From an uncultured Acidimicrobiaceae bacterium (GTDB lineage Bacteria > Actinomycetota > Acidimicrobiia > Acidimicrobiales > MedAcidi-G1): a stretch of DNA of 6,101 nt. Each line of letters opens with the position of its first letter. Within the stretch, counting starts at the first letter, position 1. Where the stretch lies: NCBI GenBank assembly GCA_913054115.1, contig CAJXIS010000144.1, positions 1 to 6,101 of the forward strand, in the 5' to 3' direction. A program made the position numbers and the translations under genes. The notes under the pieces were generated by a model. It worked only from the letters and a program-made list of their open reading frames with translations, had not been told where the DNA came from and did not search any database. This document shows positions 1 to 5,034 of this stretch, piece by piece.

Positions 1-303
1 CCGCGGCGCCGCCCTCCGGGCCGCAAACCGCTCCTGAGTCCGCAGGTGACGAGCGCTCGCCGCATGTGCCACGATTCGCACCCGGGTAGCGATGCTGATG
101 CGGCGACCACCGAGGTGGAGCACGAGCCCGTAGACGACTGCTCCGAGTGTGAGTCGCCAGAAGCCGATCCAGAGGCCCGGCATGTCGAAGCGGGCGACCA
201 TGACGTTGCCAGCCGACCAGCAGGTCACCCCGGCCATGGCCGACACCCGCCCGAGCCTGTTGCGGTCGCCCGGTCCGGTGTTGTCGAGATGTGAGGCCGC
301 CAT
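1..303 (-). CDS. EamA/DMT-family transporter, N-terminal part (runs off left edge)
   Basis: Read on the minus strand from an ATG at 303-301, the frame stays open for 101 codons to the window edge. Residues 1-19 are a polar leader. Residues 20-68 resemble the start of EamA (drug/metabolite transporter) proteins: a first membrane helix containing CWSAGNVMVARFDMPGL, then IGFWRLTLGAVVYGLVLHL and the basic turn GGRR. EamA proteins are usually about 300-residue, ten-helix inner-membrane exporters or permeases of small metabolites; the substrate cannot be told here. After about residue 68 the sequence becomes arginine- and alanine-rich, where a third hydrophobic helix is expected. Another frame gives a more plausible stretch (SWHMRRALVTCGL), so one or more indels near positions 1-95 are likely, either real or from poor sequence at a contig end. 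The start is supported by a -10-like TAGGGT 8 nt upstream. It is divergent from the FN3 fragment. Confidence 0.6.
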   Translation of the reverse strand, partial: MAASHLDNTGPGDRNRLGRVSAMAGVTCWSAGNVMVARFDMPGLWIGFWRLTLGAVVYGLVLHLGGRRISIATRVRIVAHAASARHLRTQERFAARRAAPR

Positions 304-311
304 GGCCGCGC

Positions 312-317
312 ACCCTA
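312..317 (-). promoter_or_regulatory. Candidate -10 box of a leaderless promoter for the EamA gene
   Basis: On the minus strand TAGGGT (TANNNT) lies 8 nt before the ATG at 303-301. This is the spacing expected if transcription begins at or next to the start codon. There is no Shine-Dalgarno sequence in between, and no convincing -35 box. The same layout precedes phnC and the ROK kinase. Confidence 0.4.
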
Positions 318-318
318 G

Positions 319-927
319 GTGTGGCTGGAAGGCCCAGGGGGACCCGGCGGCAGGACGGGTTCGGAGGCGGCTGCTACCGTCGTGGCAACGAACGGCGGGG
401 GCTCGCCGATCACGGACTACACGATCGAATACTCCGGTGACGGGGGGAGCAACTGGTTGACGTACAGCGATGGCACCTCGACGGACGCCCTGGTCACCGT
501 CAGCGGGCTCTCCGACGACACCACCTACCTGTTCCGTGTCTCGGCCGTGAACGCCGTTGGCACCGGCAGCGCCTCGGACATGGCTTCGGCAACCACCGCC
601 GCCGTACCCGGCCTGCCCACCGGATTCACCGCTGCGGCGACCTACGTCACCGACTACTCGGTCGACCTCTCCTGGACGGCTCCGGACGACAACGGGTCGA
701 CCGTCACCAGCTACACGATCGAATATGCGGTAATCGACGAGTCGAGCTACTGGGAGATATATGACAGCGACCTGACCCGTGACTCGGCGACGGACACCTC
801 GGTCACGTTCACAGGCGCCTGGTCGGCCGGCGAGCTCCACTACTTCCGGGTGAAGGCGACCAACAACGTGGGTACGGGGGGCTGGTCCGTGTCGACCACC
901 GCCACGCCGACAGGAGAAGTGGGCTAG
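319..927 (+). CDS. Fibronectin type III repeat protein, headless fragment
   Basis: The 202-residue frame holds about two fibronectin type III (PF00041-like) beta-sandwich domains. Domain 1, roughly residues 25-94, begins abruptly at NGGGSPITDYTIEY and has the typical GLSDDTTYLFRVSAVNAVGTG close. Domain 2, residues 97-199, is complete: PGLPTGFTA, VDLSW, TAPDDNGSTVTSYTIEY and YFRVKATNNVGTGGWS. Such domains normally sit in large secreted or surface proteins. Here there is no signal peptide, anchor or enzymatic domain, and domain 1 lacks its first strands with the conserved Trp. The GTG at 319 is only the most upstream start; nothing before it looks like a ribosome binding site, and residues 1-24 are low-complexity and not FN3-like. 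The best reading is the 3' remnant of a longer gene, or a gene broken near 320-390 by a frameshift or rearrangement. The domain assignment is firm, the start and intactness are not. Confidence 0.6.
   Translation: MWLEGPGGPGGRTGSEAAATVVATNGGGSPITDYTIEYSGDGGSNWLTYSDGTSTDALVTVSGLSDDTTYLFRVSAVNAVGTGSASDMASATTAAVPGLPTGFTAAATYVTDYSVDLSWTAPDDNGSTVTSYTIEYAVIDESSYWEIYDSDLTRDSATDTSVTFTGAWSAGELHYFRVKATNNVGTGGWSVSTTATPTGEVG
417..725 (+). repeat. Tandem FN3 domain repeat, marked by a 15-bp direct repeat
   Basis: The identical 15-mer CTACACGATCGAATA occurs at 417-431 and 711-725. The copies are 294 bp apart, exactly 98 codons, and both encode YTIEY in the same strand of successive FN3 domains. This shows tandem domain duplication in which this strand stayed identical at nucleotide level while the surroundings diverged. 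Confidence 0.7.
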
Positions 928-968
928 GCGTACTCGGCCGCCACCGTCGGGGGAGCCGGGAAGTGGCG

Positions 969-978
969 TGTCGCGACA
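969..978. promoter_or_regulatory. 10-bp palindrome upstream of phnD, possible operator
   Basis: TGTCGCGACA is a perfect palindrome in the 127-bp gap (928-1054) between the FN3 fragment and phnD, 76 nt before the phnD start. Its size and symmetry would suit a dimeric repressor half-site pair. It could also be chance in GC-rich DNA, and no regulator gene is present in the window. Confidence 0.25.
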
Positions 979-1010
979 TCATCTCGTCGTCCAAGAGTCT
1001 GCGTGTCGGC

Positions 1011-1016
1011 TACATT
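1011..1016 (+). promoter_or_regulatory. Candidate -10 box for phnD
   Basis: TACATT fits TANNNT and would start transcription near 1023, leaving a leader of about 30 nt that contains the phnD ribosome binding site. No clear -35 box lies 16-18 nt upstream. A second candidate, GATACT at 1035-1040, would start transcription at or beyond the Shine-Dalgarno sequence and is less likely. This is weak evidence from one motif. Confidence 0.25.
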
Positions 1017-1041
1017 GGCGGGGTCAGCGAGGACGATACTC

Positions 1042-1046
1042 AGGAG
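1042..1046 (+). promoter_or_regulatory. Ribosome binding site that fixes the phnD start
   Basis: AGGAG ends 8 nt before the ATG at 1055. This supports that start over the longer frame beginning at 968, because translation from 1055 opens directly with a lipoprotein signal peptide. Confidence 0.7.
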
Positions 1047-1054
1047 CGATACCC

Positions 1055-2125
1055 ATGAAGTTCATTCGACCGATGGCCGCATTGTTTGCACTGCTGCTCA
1101 TCGCAGGTGCCTGCGGCAGCGACGGCGACGGTTCCACGGCCGGCGACGGCACGTGGCCCGACAAGATCACGTTCGGCTTCGTCCCGAGCCAGGAACAGGA
1201 CCAGCTCCAGGACGACATCCAGCCGTTCATAGATGTCCTCGAGGCGGCACTCGGCATAGACGTCGAGGGCTTCGTCACCACCGACTACACCGGACTCGTC
1301 ACCGCCATGGGCACCGGCAAGGCCGACCTCGGCGCCTTCGGGCCGTTCGGCTACACGCTGGCCAAGGACAAGTTCGGCAACATCACGCCCCTGCTCATGG
1401 CCGTCCGGTACGGCGCCGCCACCTACCACGGCCAGTGGTTCACCAACGACGCCAGCATCTGCGACTCCGCCCCCGAATCGGGCACCGCGCTCGAGAACTC
1501 GGCCGACGGCATCATCCAGGTCGGGGCACTCGACGCCGTCGCCCTGCAGGTCGGTGTCTACTTCGGCGACAGCGGCAAGGCCCTCGGCGAGACCGTCGAT
1601 GCCGGCGACGTCTCCCCCGGCACATCGTGTCAGGCGGACCTGAGCGTCGTTGCCGGCAAGACCGTGGCGTTCACCACAGAGAGTTCGACGTCGGGCTCTT
1701 TGTTCCCACGCCTCCAACTCATCAACGCCGGCGTCGATCCCGACAGCGACATCACCGCCGTGTACACGGGTGGTCACGATGCCGCGGTCACCGCCGTCTA
1801 CAACGGCGACGCCGACATCGGCCTCTCGTACGACGACGCCCGCCGCTCGATCCGCAAGACCAACCCGGACGTGGGCGACAAGGTGATCGTGTTCAACATC
1901 ACCGGCGAGATCCCGAACGACATCGTGGCCGCAAGCACACTGCTGCCGCAGTCCCTCCAGGATGCGATCTACGACGCCATCGCCGGCTACCTCGCGACCG
2001 ATGCCGGGGAGGAGATGTTCGACGAGATCTACGGCTGGACGGATATCCGTCGGGCCACCGATTCTGAGTTCGACATCGTCCGGGCAGCCGCCGAGGCGCT
2101 CGGCATCACCGAGCCTCCGGGCTGA
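1055..2125 (+). CDS. phnD: Phosphonate/phosphite-type ABC transporter substrate-binding lipoprotein (PhnD family)
   Basis: This 356-residue protein would bind a phosphonate, phosphite or related oxyanion outside the membrane and deliver it to PhnE. Residues 1-20 are a lipoprotein signal: MKFIR, a hydrophobic run, and LIAGAC with Cys20 as probable lipid anchor (the -3 residue is Ala, less usual than Leu), then a Gly/Asp/Ser linker. The mature part shows PhnD-family landmarks: ITFGFVPSQEQ (38-48), DYTGLVTAMGTGKADLGAFGPFGY (77-100), KTVAFTTESSTSG (202-214, the anion-binding Ser/Thr loop), GGHDAAVTAVYNGDADIG (239-256) and IPNDIVAA (286-293). A Cys-containing segment (about 132-198, Cys136 and Cys192) lies between the two lobes' landmarks and seems longer than in E. 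coli PhnD; a disulfide is possible. It is first in the operon but separated from phnC by a hairpin. Substrate is not determined: no phosphonate-degrading gene is nearby. Confidence 0.9.
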   Translation: MKFIRPMAALFALLLIAGACGSDGDGSTAGDGTWPDKITFGFVPSQEQDQLQDDIQPFIDVLEAALGIDVEGFVTTDYTGLVTAMGTGKADLGAFGPFGYTLAKDKFGNITPLLMAVRYGAATYHGQWFTNDASICDSAPESGTALENSADGIIQVGALDAVALQVGVYFGDSGKALGETVDAGDVSPGTSCQADLSVVAGKTVAFTTESSTSGSLFPRLQLINAGVDPDSDITAVYTGGHDAAVTAVYNGDADIGLSYDDARRSIRKTNPDVGDKVIVFNITGEIPNDIVAASTLLPQSLQDAIYDAIAGYLATDAGEEMFDEIYGWTDIRRATDSEFDIVRAAAEALGITEPPG

Positions 2126-2140
2126 CCAGACCCCGTTCTC

Positions 2141-2174
2141 CGACACCGGCGTCCCTCCGGGGGAGCCGGTGTCG
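2141..2174 (+). terminator. Strong GC-rich hairpin after phnD (attenuator or terminator)
   Basis: CGACACCGGC (2141-2150) and GCCGGTGTCG (2165-2174) form a perfect 10-bp stem. The 14-nt loop can add four more pairs (TCCC 2152-2155 with GGGA 2161-2164), leaving a TCCGG loop and one bulged G. It begins 15 nt after the phnD stop. There is no downstream T-run, so it may terminate only partly or protect the 3' end of the phnD message. Either would give more binding protein than membrane complex, a common arrangement in ABC importers. Confidence 0.65.
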
Positions 2175-2216
2175 TGGCGTCTGCCCGCCTTCACCTCCAC
2201 CCCCACCCCTGACAAC

Positions 2217-2222
2217 TATCCT
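2217..2222 (+). promoter_or_regulatory. Candidate -10 box of a leaderless promoter for phnC
   Basis: TATCCT (TANNNT) lies 6 nt before the GTG start of phnC at 2229. No Shine-Dalgarno sequence is seen between them, which suits a leaderless transcript that begins at the GTG. A -35 box is not evident. If real, phnC-phnE1-phnE2 have their own promoter downstream of the phnD hairpin. Confidence 0.45.
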
Positions 2223-2228
2223 GTCCGC

Positions 2229-3008
2229 GTGATCCGGTTCGAGGACGTCTCGGTCACCTACCGGGGCGGCGTGCAGGCCCTGCGTGGGCTGGACCTGACC
2301 ATCGAGGACGGCGAGTTCGTCGTCATCGTCGGTCTGTCGGGCGCCGGCAAGTCGACGCTGCTTCGTGCCCTCAACGGCCTGGTGCCGGCCACCAGCGGAT
2401 CCATCACCGTCGACGGCACCGAGGTGGTCGGCGCGTCGGCGGCCGAGTTGCGTGCCATCCGGTCGCGGATCGGGATGATCTTCCAGACCTTCAACCTGGT
2501 GAACCGCACCTCGGTGCTCAACAACGTGCTCATGGGCCGGCTCGGCAGCGTTCCCGCCTGGCGGTCCACATTCGGACTCTGGCCGGCCGACGACCGGGAG
2601 CGGGCCATGCAGGCCCTCGAGCGGGTCGGCATCGTCGAGAAGGCCTACGTCCGGGCCTCGAACCTCTCGGGTGGCCAGCAGCAGCGGGTCGGCATCGCCA
2701 GGGCGCTGGTCCAGGAGCCCTCGGTGATGCTGGCGGACGAGCCGGTCGCCTCGCTCGACCCGGTCACGAGTCGGCAGGTGATGGGCGACCTGCGCCGCAT
2801 CAACCGCGACCTCGGGATCACCACGATCGTCAACCTGCACTACCTCGACCTGGCACGTGAGTTCGGCAGCCGCCTGGTCGGGCTCCGTGACGGAGAACTG
2901 GTCTTCGACGGCGACATCGCCGACGTCGATGACGACACCTTCATGGAGATCTACGGCCGGGCGATCGGCGACGACGACCTGGTGGGCACCCAGGACGACC
3001 AGACGTGA
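2229..3008 (+). CDS. phnC: Phosphonate-type ABC transporter ATP-binding protein PhnC
   Basis: This 259-residue cytoplasmic ATPase powers the importer. All ABC motifs are present: Walker A GLSGAGKST (35-43), Q-loop Gln86 in IFQTFNLV, signature LSGGQQQR (146-153), Walker B VMLADEP (166-172) with catalytic Glu171, D-loop ASLD (174-177) and switch His204 in NLHYLDLA. The segment GRLGSVPAWRSTFGLWP (103-119), LADEPVASLDPVTS and the closing RLVGLRDGELVFDGD are hallmarks of the PhnC subfamily (TIGR02315) rather than generic ABC ATPases. The GTG start at 2229 gives the normal PhnC N-terminus (VIRFEDVSVTYRGG). The same frame is open upstream to 1962, but that part lies inside phnD and across its hairpin and reads as Ser/Pro/Thr-rich shadow sequence. 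The stop overlaps the phnE1 start (GTGA, 3005-3008), indicating translational coupling. Confidence 0.93.
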   Translation: MIRFEDVSVTYRGGVQALRGLDLTIEDGEFVVIVGLSGAGKSTLLRALNGLVPATSGSITVDGTEVVGASAAELRAIRSRIGMIFQTFNLVNRTSVLNNVLMGRLGSVPAWRSTFGLWPADDRERAMQALERVGIVEKAYVRASNLSGGQQQRVGIARALVQEPSVMLADEPVASLDPVTSRQVMGDLRRINRDLGITTIVNLHYLDLAREFGSRLVGLRDGELVFDGDIADVDDDTFMEIYGRAIGDDDLVGTQDDQT

Positions 3009-3799
3009 GCGACGGCGGGACGGCCCGGCCGGTTCGCCCCCGGCCCCGCCTGCGCACGCTCGGCATCGCCGGCGGGCTCGTCGCCTTCACCCTCTTCGCA
3101 GCCAACGAGGTCCACTTCGACGCCTCGACCGTCTGGGAGGTCTGGACCAACCCGCTCTGGGAGATGTTCTGGCCGATCCCCTGGGACTGGGTCCTCGACC
3201 GCTCGAACGTGCTCGACCCACTCGTCGAGACGTTCCAGATCGCCATCCTTGCGACGATCATCGGTTGTGGCCTGGCCCTGCCGATCTCGTTCGCCATGTC
3301 GCGGCTGACCACGCCCAACCGGCCCACCTACCTGGTGAGCCGGGCCGTGATGAACGTCGTGCGGGCCGTTCCCGACCTGTTCTGGGCCAAGCTGCTCGTG
3401 ACCGCCGTCGGCATCGGCGCCTTCGCCGGCACCTGGGCCCTGAGCATCTTCTCGCTGGCCGTGATGGTGAAGCTGTTCAGCGAGACCATCGACAACGCCG
3501 ACCCGCGCCCGCTGGAAGCCGCCCGAGCCACGGGATCCCGGCACCTGCCGGCGGTGCGCACCGGCGTACTCCCCACGGTGCTTCCCGAGTACGTGGCATA
3601 CGCCCTCTACGTGTTCGAGCTCAACATCCGGGCGTCGATCGTCCTCGGGCTCGTCGGTGCCGGAGGCATCGGCCGGGTGCTCGAGGCCCAGCGCCAGTTC
3701 TTCCGGTTCGACCGGATCCTCGGCATGCTCTGCATCGTCTTCGTGGTCGTGTTCGTCATCGAGCAGGTCAGCGTGGCGCTCCGGAAGCGGCTGGTGTGA
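3005..3799 (+). CDS. phnE: Phosphonate-type ABC transporter permease PhnE, first copy
   Basis: A 264-residue inner-membrane permease. Hydrophobic segments lie at about 18-34, 75-98, 128-155, 195-216 and 238-256. The PhnE core is clear: VETFQIAILATIIGCGLALPISFAMSR (74-100), VVRAVPDLFWAKLLVTAVGIGAFAGTWAL (118-146), FSETIDNADPRPLEAARATG (158-177) and ELNIRASIVLGLVGAGGIG (205-223). The EAA loop that docks on PhnC spans about 171-190 (EAARATG then GVLP). The GTG start at 3005 overlaps the phnC stop by 4 bp, with AGGA at 2992-2995 as a modest ribosome binding site. The first in-frame Met would delete the first membrane helix, so GTG is preferred. The loop before helix 2 is Trp-rich (six Trp in residues 44-62). 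It probably forms a heterodimeric channel with the next gene. Confidence 0.9.
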   Translation: MSDGGTARPVRPRPRLRTLGIAGGLVAFTLFAANEVHFDASTVWEVWTNPLWEMFWPIPWDWVLDRSNVLDPLVETFQIAILATIIGCGLALPISFAMSRLTTPNRPTYLVSRAVMNVVRAVPDLFWAKLLVTAVGIGAFAGTWALSIFSLAVMVKLFSETIDNADPRPLEAARATGSRHLPAVRTGVLPTVLPEYVAYALYVFELNIRASIVLGLVGAGGIGRVLEAQRQFFRFDRILGMLCIVFVVVFVIEQVSVALRKRLV

Positions 3800-3800
3800 C

Positions 3801-4694
3801 ATGACGGCGACGCACGCTCCGCCGACCGCCCCCCGTCCTGCACCGCCGACCGGGGTCAAGCGTCGGCGGGCCCTCCTCGCACTGCTCCTGATCGTCGGCG
3901 CCGTGTGGTCGCTGACCGGCCTCGACATCACGCTCGACCGCGTGCTGGGGGCGCCGGGCGACGCCTGGGACATCTTCAAGCGGCTCTGGCCGCCGGCGAT
4001 GGGCGAGGCACTCGACCGTGGCGTCGTCGGCAAGGTCTTCGAATCCGTCTACATCGCCTGGATCGGCACGATCATCGGAGCAGTCCTCTCGCTGCCACTG
4101 GCGTTCCTGGCGGCCACCAACGTGGCGCCCCGCTGGATCCGGATACCGGTCCGCCAGTTGTTCAACGCCATCCGGGCCGTACCCGAACTCATCGTCGCCG
4201 TGATCTTCATCCCGATCACCGGACTCGGCCCGTGGGCCGGAACGCTCGCCATCGGCCTGCACTCGGTCGGCACCCTCGGCAAGTGGGCCACCGAGACGAT
4301 CGAGGGCATCGACACGGGGCCGCTCGAGGCCGTCGAGGCGACGGGTGGTCGCTGGGTGTCGGGGATGCGCTGGGGCGTCCTCCCTCAGATCATGCCGATC
4401 GTGGCCTCGTTCTGGCTGTTCCGGTTCGAGATCAACGTGCGTGCCTCGGCGGTGCTCGGCATGATCGGCGCCGGTGGCGTCGGCGCCGAACTGGTGTCGC
4501 AGCTGAGGTTCCGCAACTTCGCGGCCGTTGGCGCCGTGCTCGGCATCACGGTGCTGGTGGTGCTCACGATCGACTCCCTGTCGGCGGCCGTGCGTCGACG
4601 GATCATCGCCGGCGCCGCCCGCACCAGCGGACCCGATGTCGACGGCGACCGCAACGCCGAGGCCCTCGCCGACCTCACCGGCTTCCGCAGATGA
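3801..4694 (+). CDS. phnE: Phosphonate-type ABC transporter permease PhnE, second copy
   Basis: The second permease, 297 residues, starts 1 nt after the phnE1 stop at ATG 3801; the same frame is open further upstream, but only inside phnE1. A Pro/Arg-rich cytoplasmic N-terminus (1-23) precedes helix 1 (24-40). The family core follows: FESVYIAWIGTIIGAVLSLPLAFLAATN (80-107), AIRAVPELIVAVIFIPITGLGPWAGTLAIGLH (123-154), ETIEGIDTGPLEAVEATGG (165-183, EAA loop from Glu176 to LP195) and EINVRASAVLGMIGAGGVGAEL (210-231). RAVPEL, the ETI-EAA spacing and NVRASAVLG match PhnE (TIGR01097). It is similar in plan to phnE1 but clearly diverged, so it is an old duplication typical of two-permease phosphonate importers. 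About 27 polar residues (271-297) extend past the last helix and end, charged, in the cytoplasm; this tail is longer than in phnE1. Confidence 0.9.
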   Translation: MTATHAPPTAPRPAPPTGVKRRRALLALLLIVGAVWSLTGLDITLDRVLGAPGDAWDIFKRLWPPAMGEALDRGVVGKVFESVYIAWIGTIIGAVLSLPLAFLAATNVAPRWIRIPVRQLFNAIRAVPELIVAVIFIPITGLGPWAGTLAIGLHSVGTLGKWATETIEGIDTGPLEAVEATGGRWVSGMRWGVLPQIMPIVASFWLFRFEINVRASAVLGMIGAGGVGAELVSQLRFRNFAAVGAVLGITVLVVLTIDSLSAAVRRRIIAGAARTSGPDVDGDRNAEALADLTGFRR

Positions 4695-4712
4695 TCCAAC
4701 CGACCAGAAGAT

Positions 4713-4720
4713 GAGGAGGA
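4713..4720 (+). promoter_or_regulatory. Strong Shine-Dalgarno sequence for the DUF1330 gene
   Basis: GAGGAGGA lies 4 nt before the ATG at 4725, in the 30-nt gap after phnE2. It is the strongest ribosome binding site in the window and marks 4725 as a real start even though the gene is broken downstream. It suggests read-through from the phn operon. Confidence 0.7.
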
Positions 4721-4724
4721 TCCC

Positions 4725-4999
4725 ATGAGCGCCTACGTGCTCCTTGATACCCGTGTGAGCAACCCCGAGGCATATGAGGGCTACAAGGCCCTGGCCGACC
4801 CGCTGGCACCTTCCTTGCCCGCGGGGGCGAGCTCGACATACGCGAGACCGACCTCTGGTCGCCCACCCGGCTCGTGCTGGTCGAGTTCCCCGACATGGAC
4901 TCGGCCCGGGCGTTCCTCGACTCCGACGAGTACGCCCCGGTTGCCGCGCTCCGACACGCCAACGCCGACTGCACGGCGGTGATCGTCGACGGGGTCTGA
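4725..4999 (+). pseudogene. DUF1330-family small protein, frameshifted
   Basis: Two frames together give a DUF1330 (PF07045-like) protein, a small dimeric alpha/beta-barrel fold of unclear function. The first frame, from ATG 4725 to about 4802, encodes MSAYVLLDTRVSNPEAYEGY then KALADP. A second frame, from about 4805 (GGC ACC TTC) to TGA 4997-4999, encodes GTFLARGGELDI, then DLWSPTRLVLVEFPDMDSAR, AFLDSDEYAPVAALR and TAVIVDGV. Both parts line up end to end with the family: N-terminal strand, central RGGE, W-SPTRLVVLEFPD and D-EYAP. About 90 residues are present where the family has about 95, with only 5 nt between the conserved Pro and the Thr where about 21 nt are expected. That fits a deletion near 16 nt. 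Unshifted, the first frame runs to 4982 as an unrelated tail of about 60 residues. It is a pseudogene or a sequencing/assembly error; the very good conservation on both sides favours a recent event or an error. Confidence 0.8.
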
Positions 5000-5021
5000 C
5001 GCCCACCCGGGTCGGGTCGCC

Positions 5022-5027
5022 TAGCCT
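5022..5027 (+). promoter_or_regulatory. Candidate -10 box of a leaderless promoter for the ROK kinase
   Basis: TAGCCT (TANNNT) lies 7 nt before the ATG at 5035, with CGGTGCC in between and no Shine-Dalgarno sequence. This is the same arrangement as before phnC and the EamA gene, and it suggests the kinase is transcribed separately from the phn operon. Confidence 0.5.
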
Positions 5028-5034
5028 CGGTGCC

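Noticed and set aside
46..294. Plus-strand open frame of 82 codons at the left end
   Set aside because: It is the complement of the EamA N-terminus on the minus strand. The product is His/Asp/Glu-rich with no domain, whereas the minus strand gives recognisable membrane helices.
939..968. CGCCAC/GTGGCG inverted repeat as a terminator for the FN3 gene
   Set aside because: It has only 6 bp of stem with an 18-nt loop and no T-run, which is too weak to call.
1022..1032. GGTCAGCGAGG as a Streptomyces-type PHO box unit upstream of phnD
   Set aside because: It matches one 11-bp unit only partly, and neither adjacent 11-mer matches, so the required direct repeats are missing.
1040..2215. Long open frame on the minus strand (391 codons) opposite phnD
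   Set aside because: It is antisense to an unmistakable phnD, rich in Gly/Val/Asp/Arg, with no recognisable domain. Such shadows are expected in GC-rich genes.
5005..5012. ACCCGGGT palindrome before the ROK kinase
   Set aside because: The same 8-mer occurs at 80-87 inside the EamA frame; short GC palindromes are expected by chance here.
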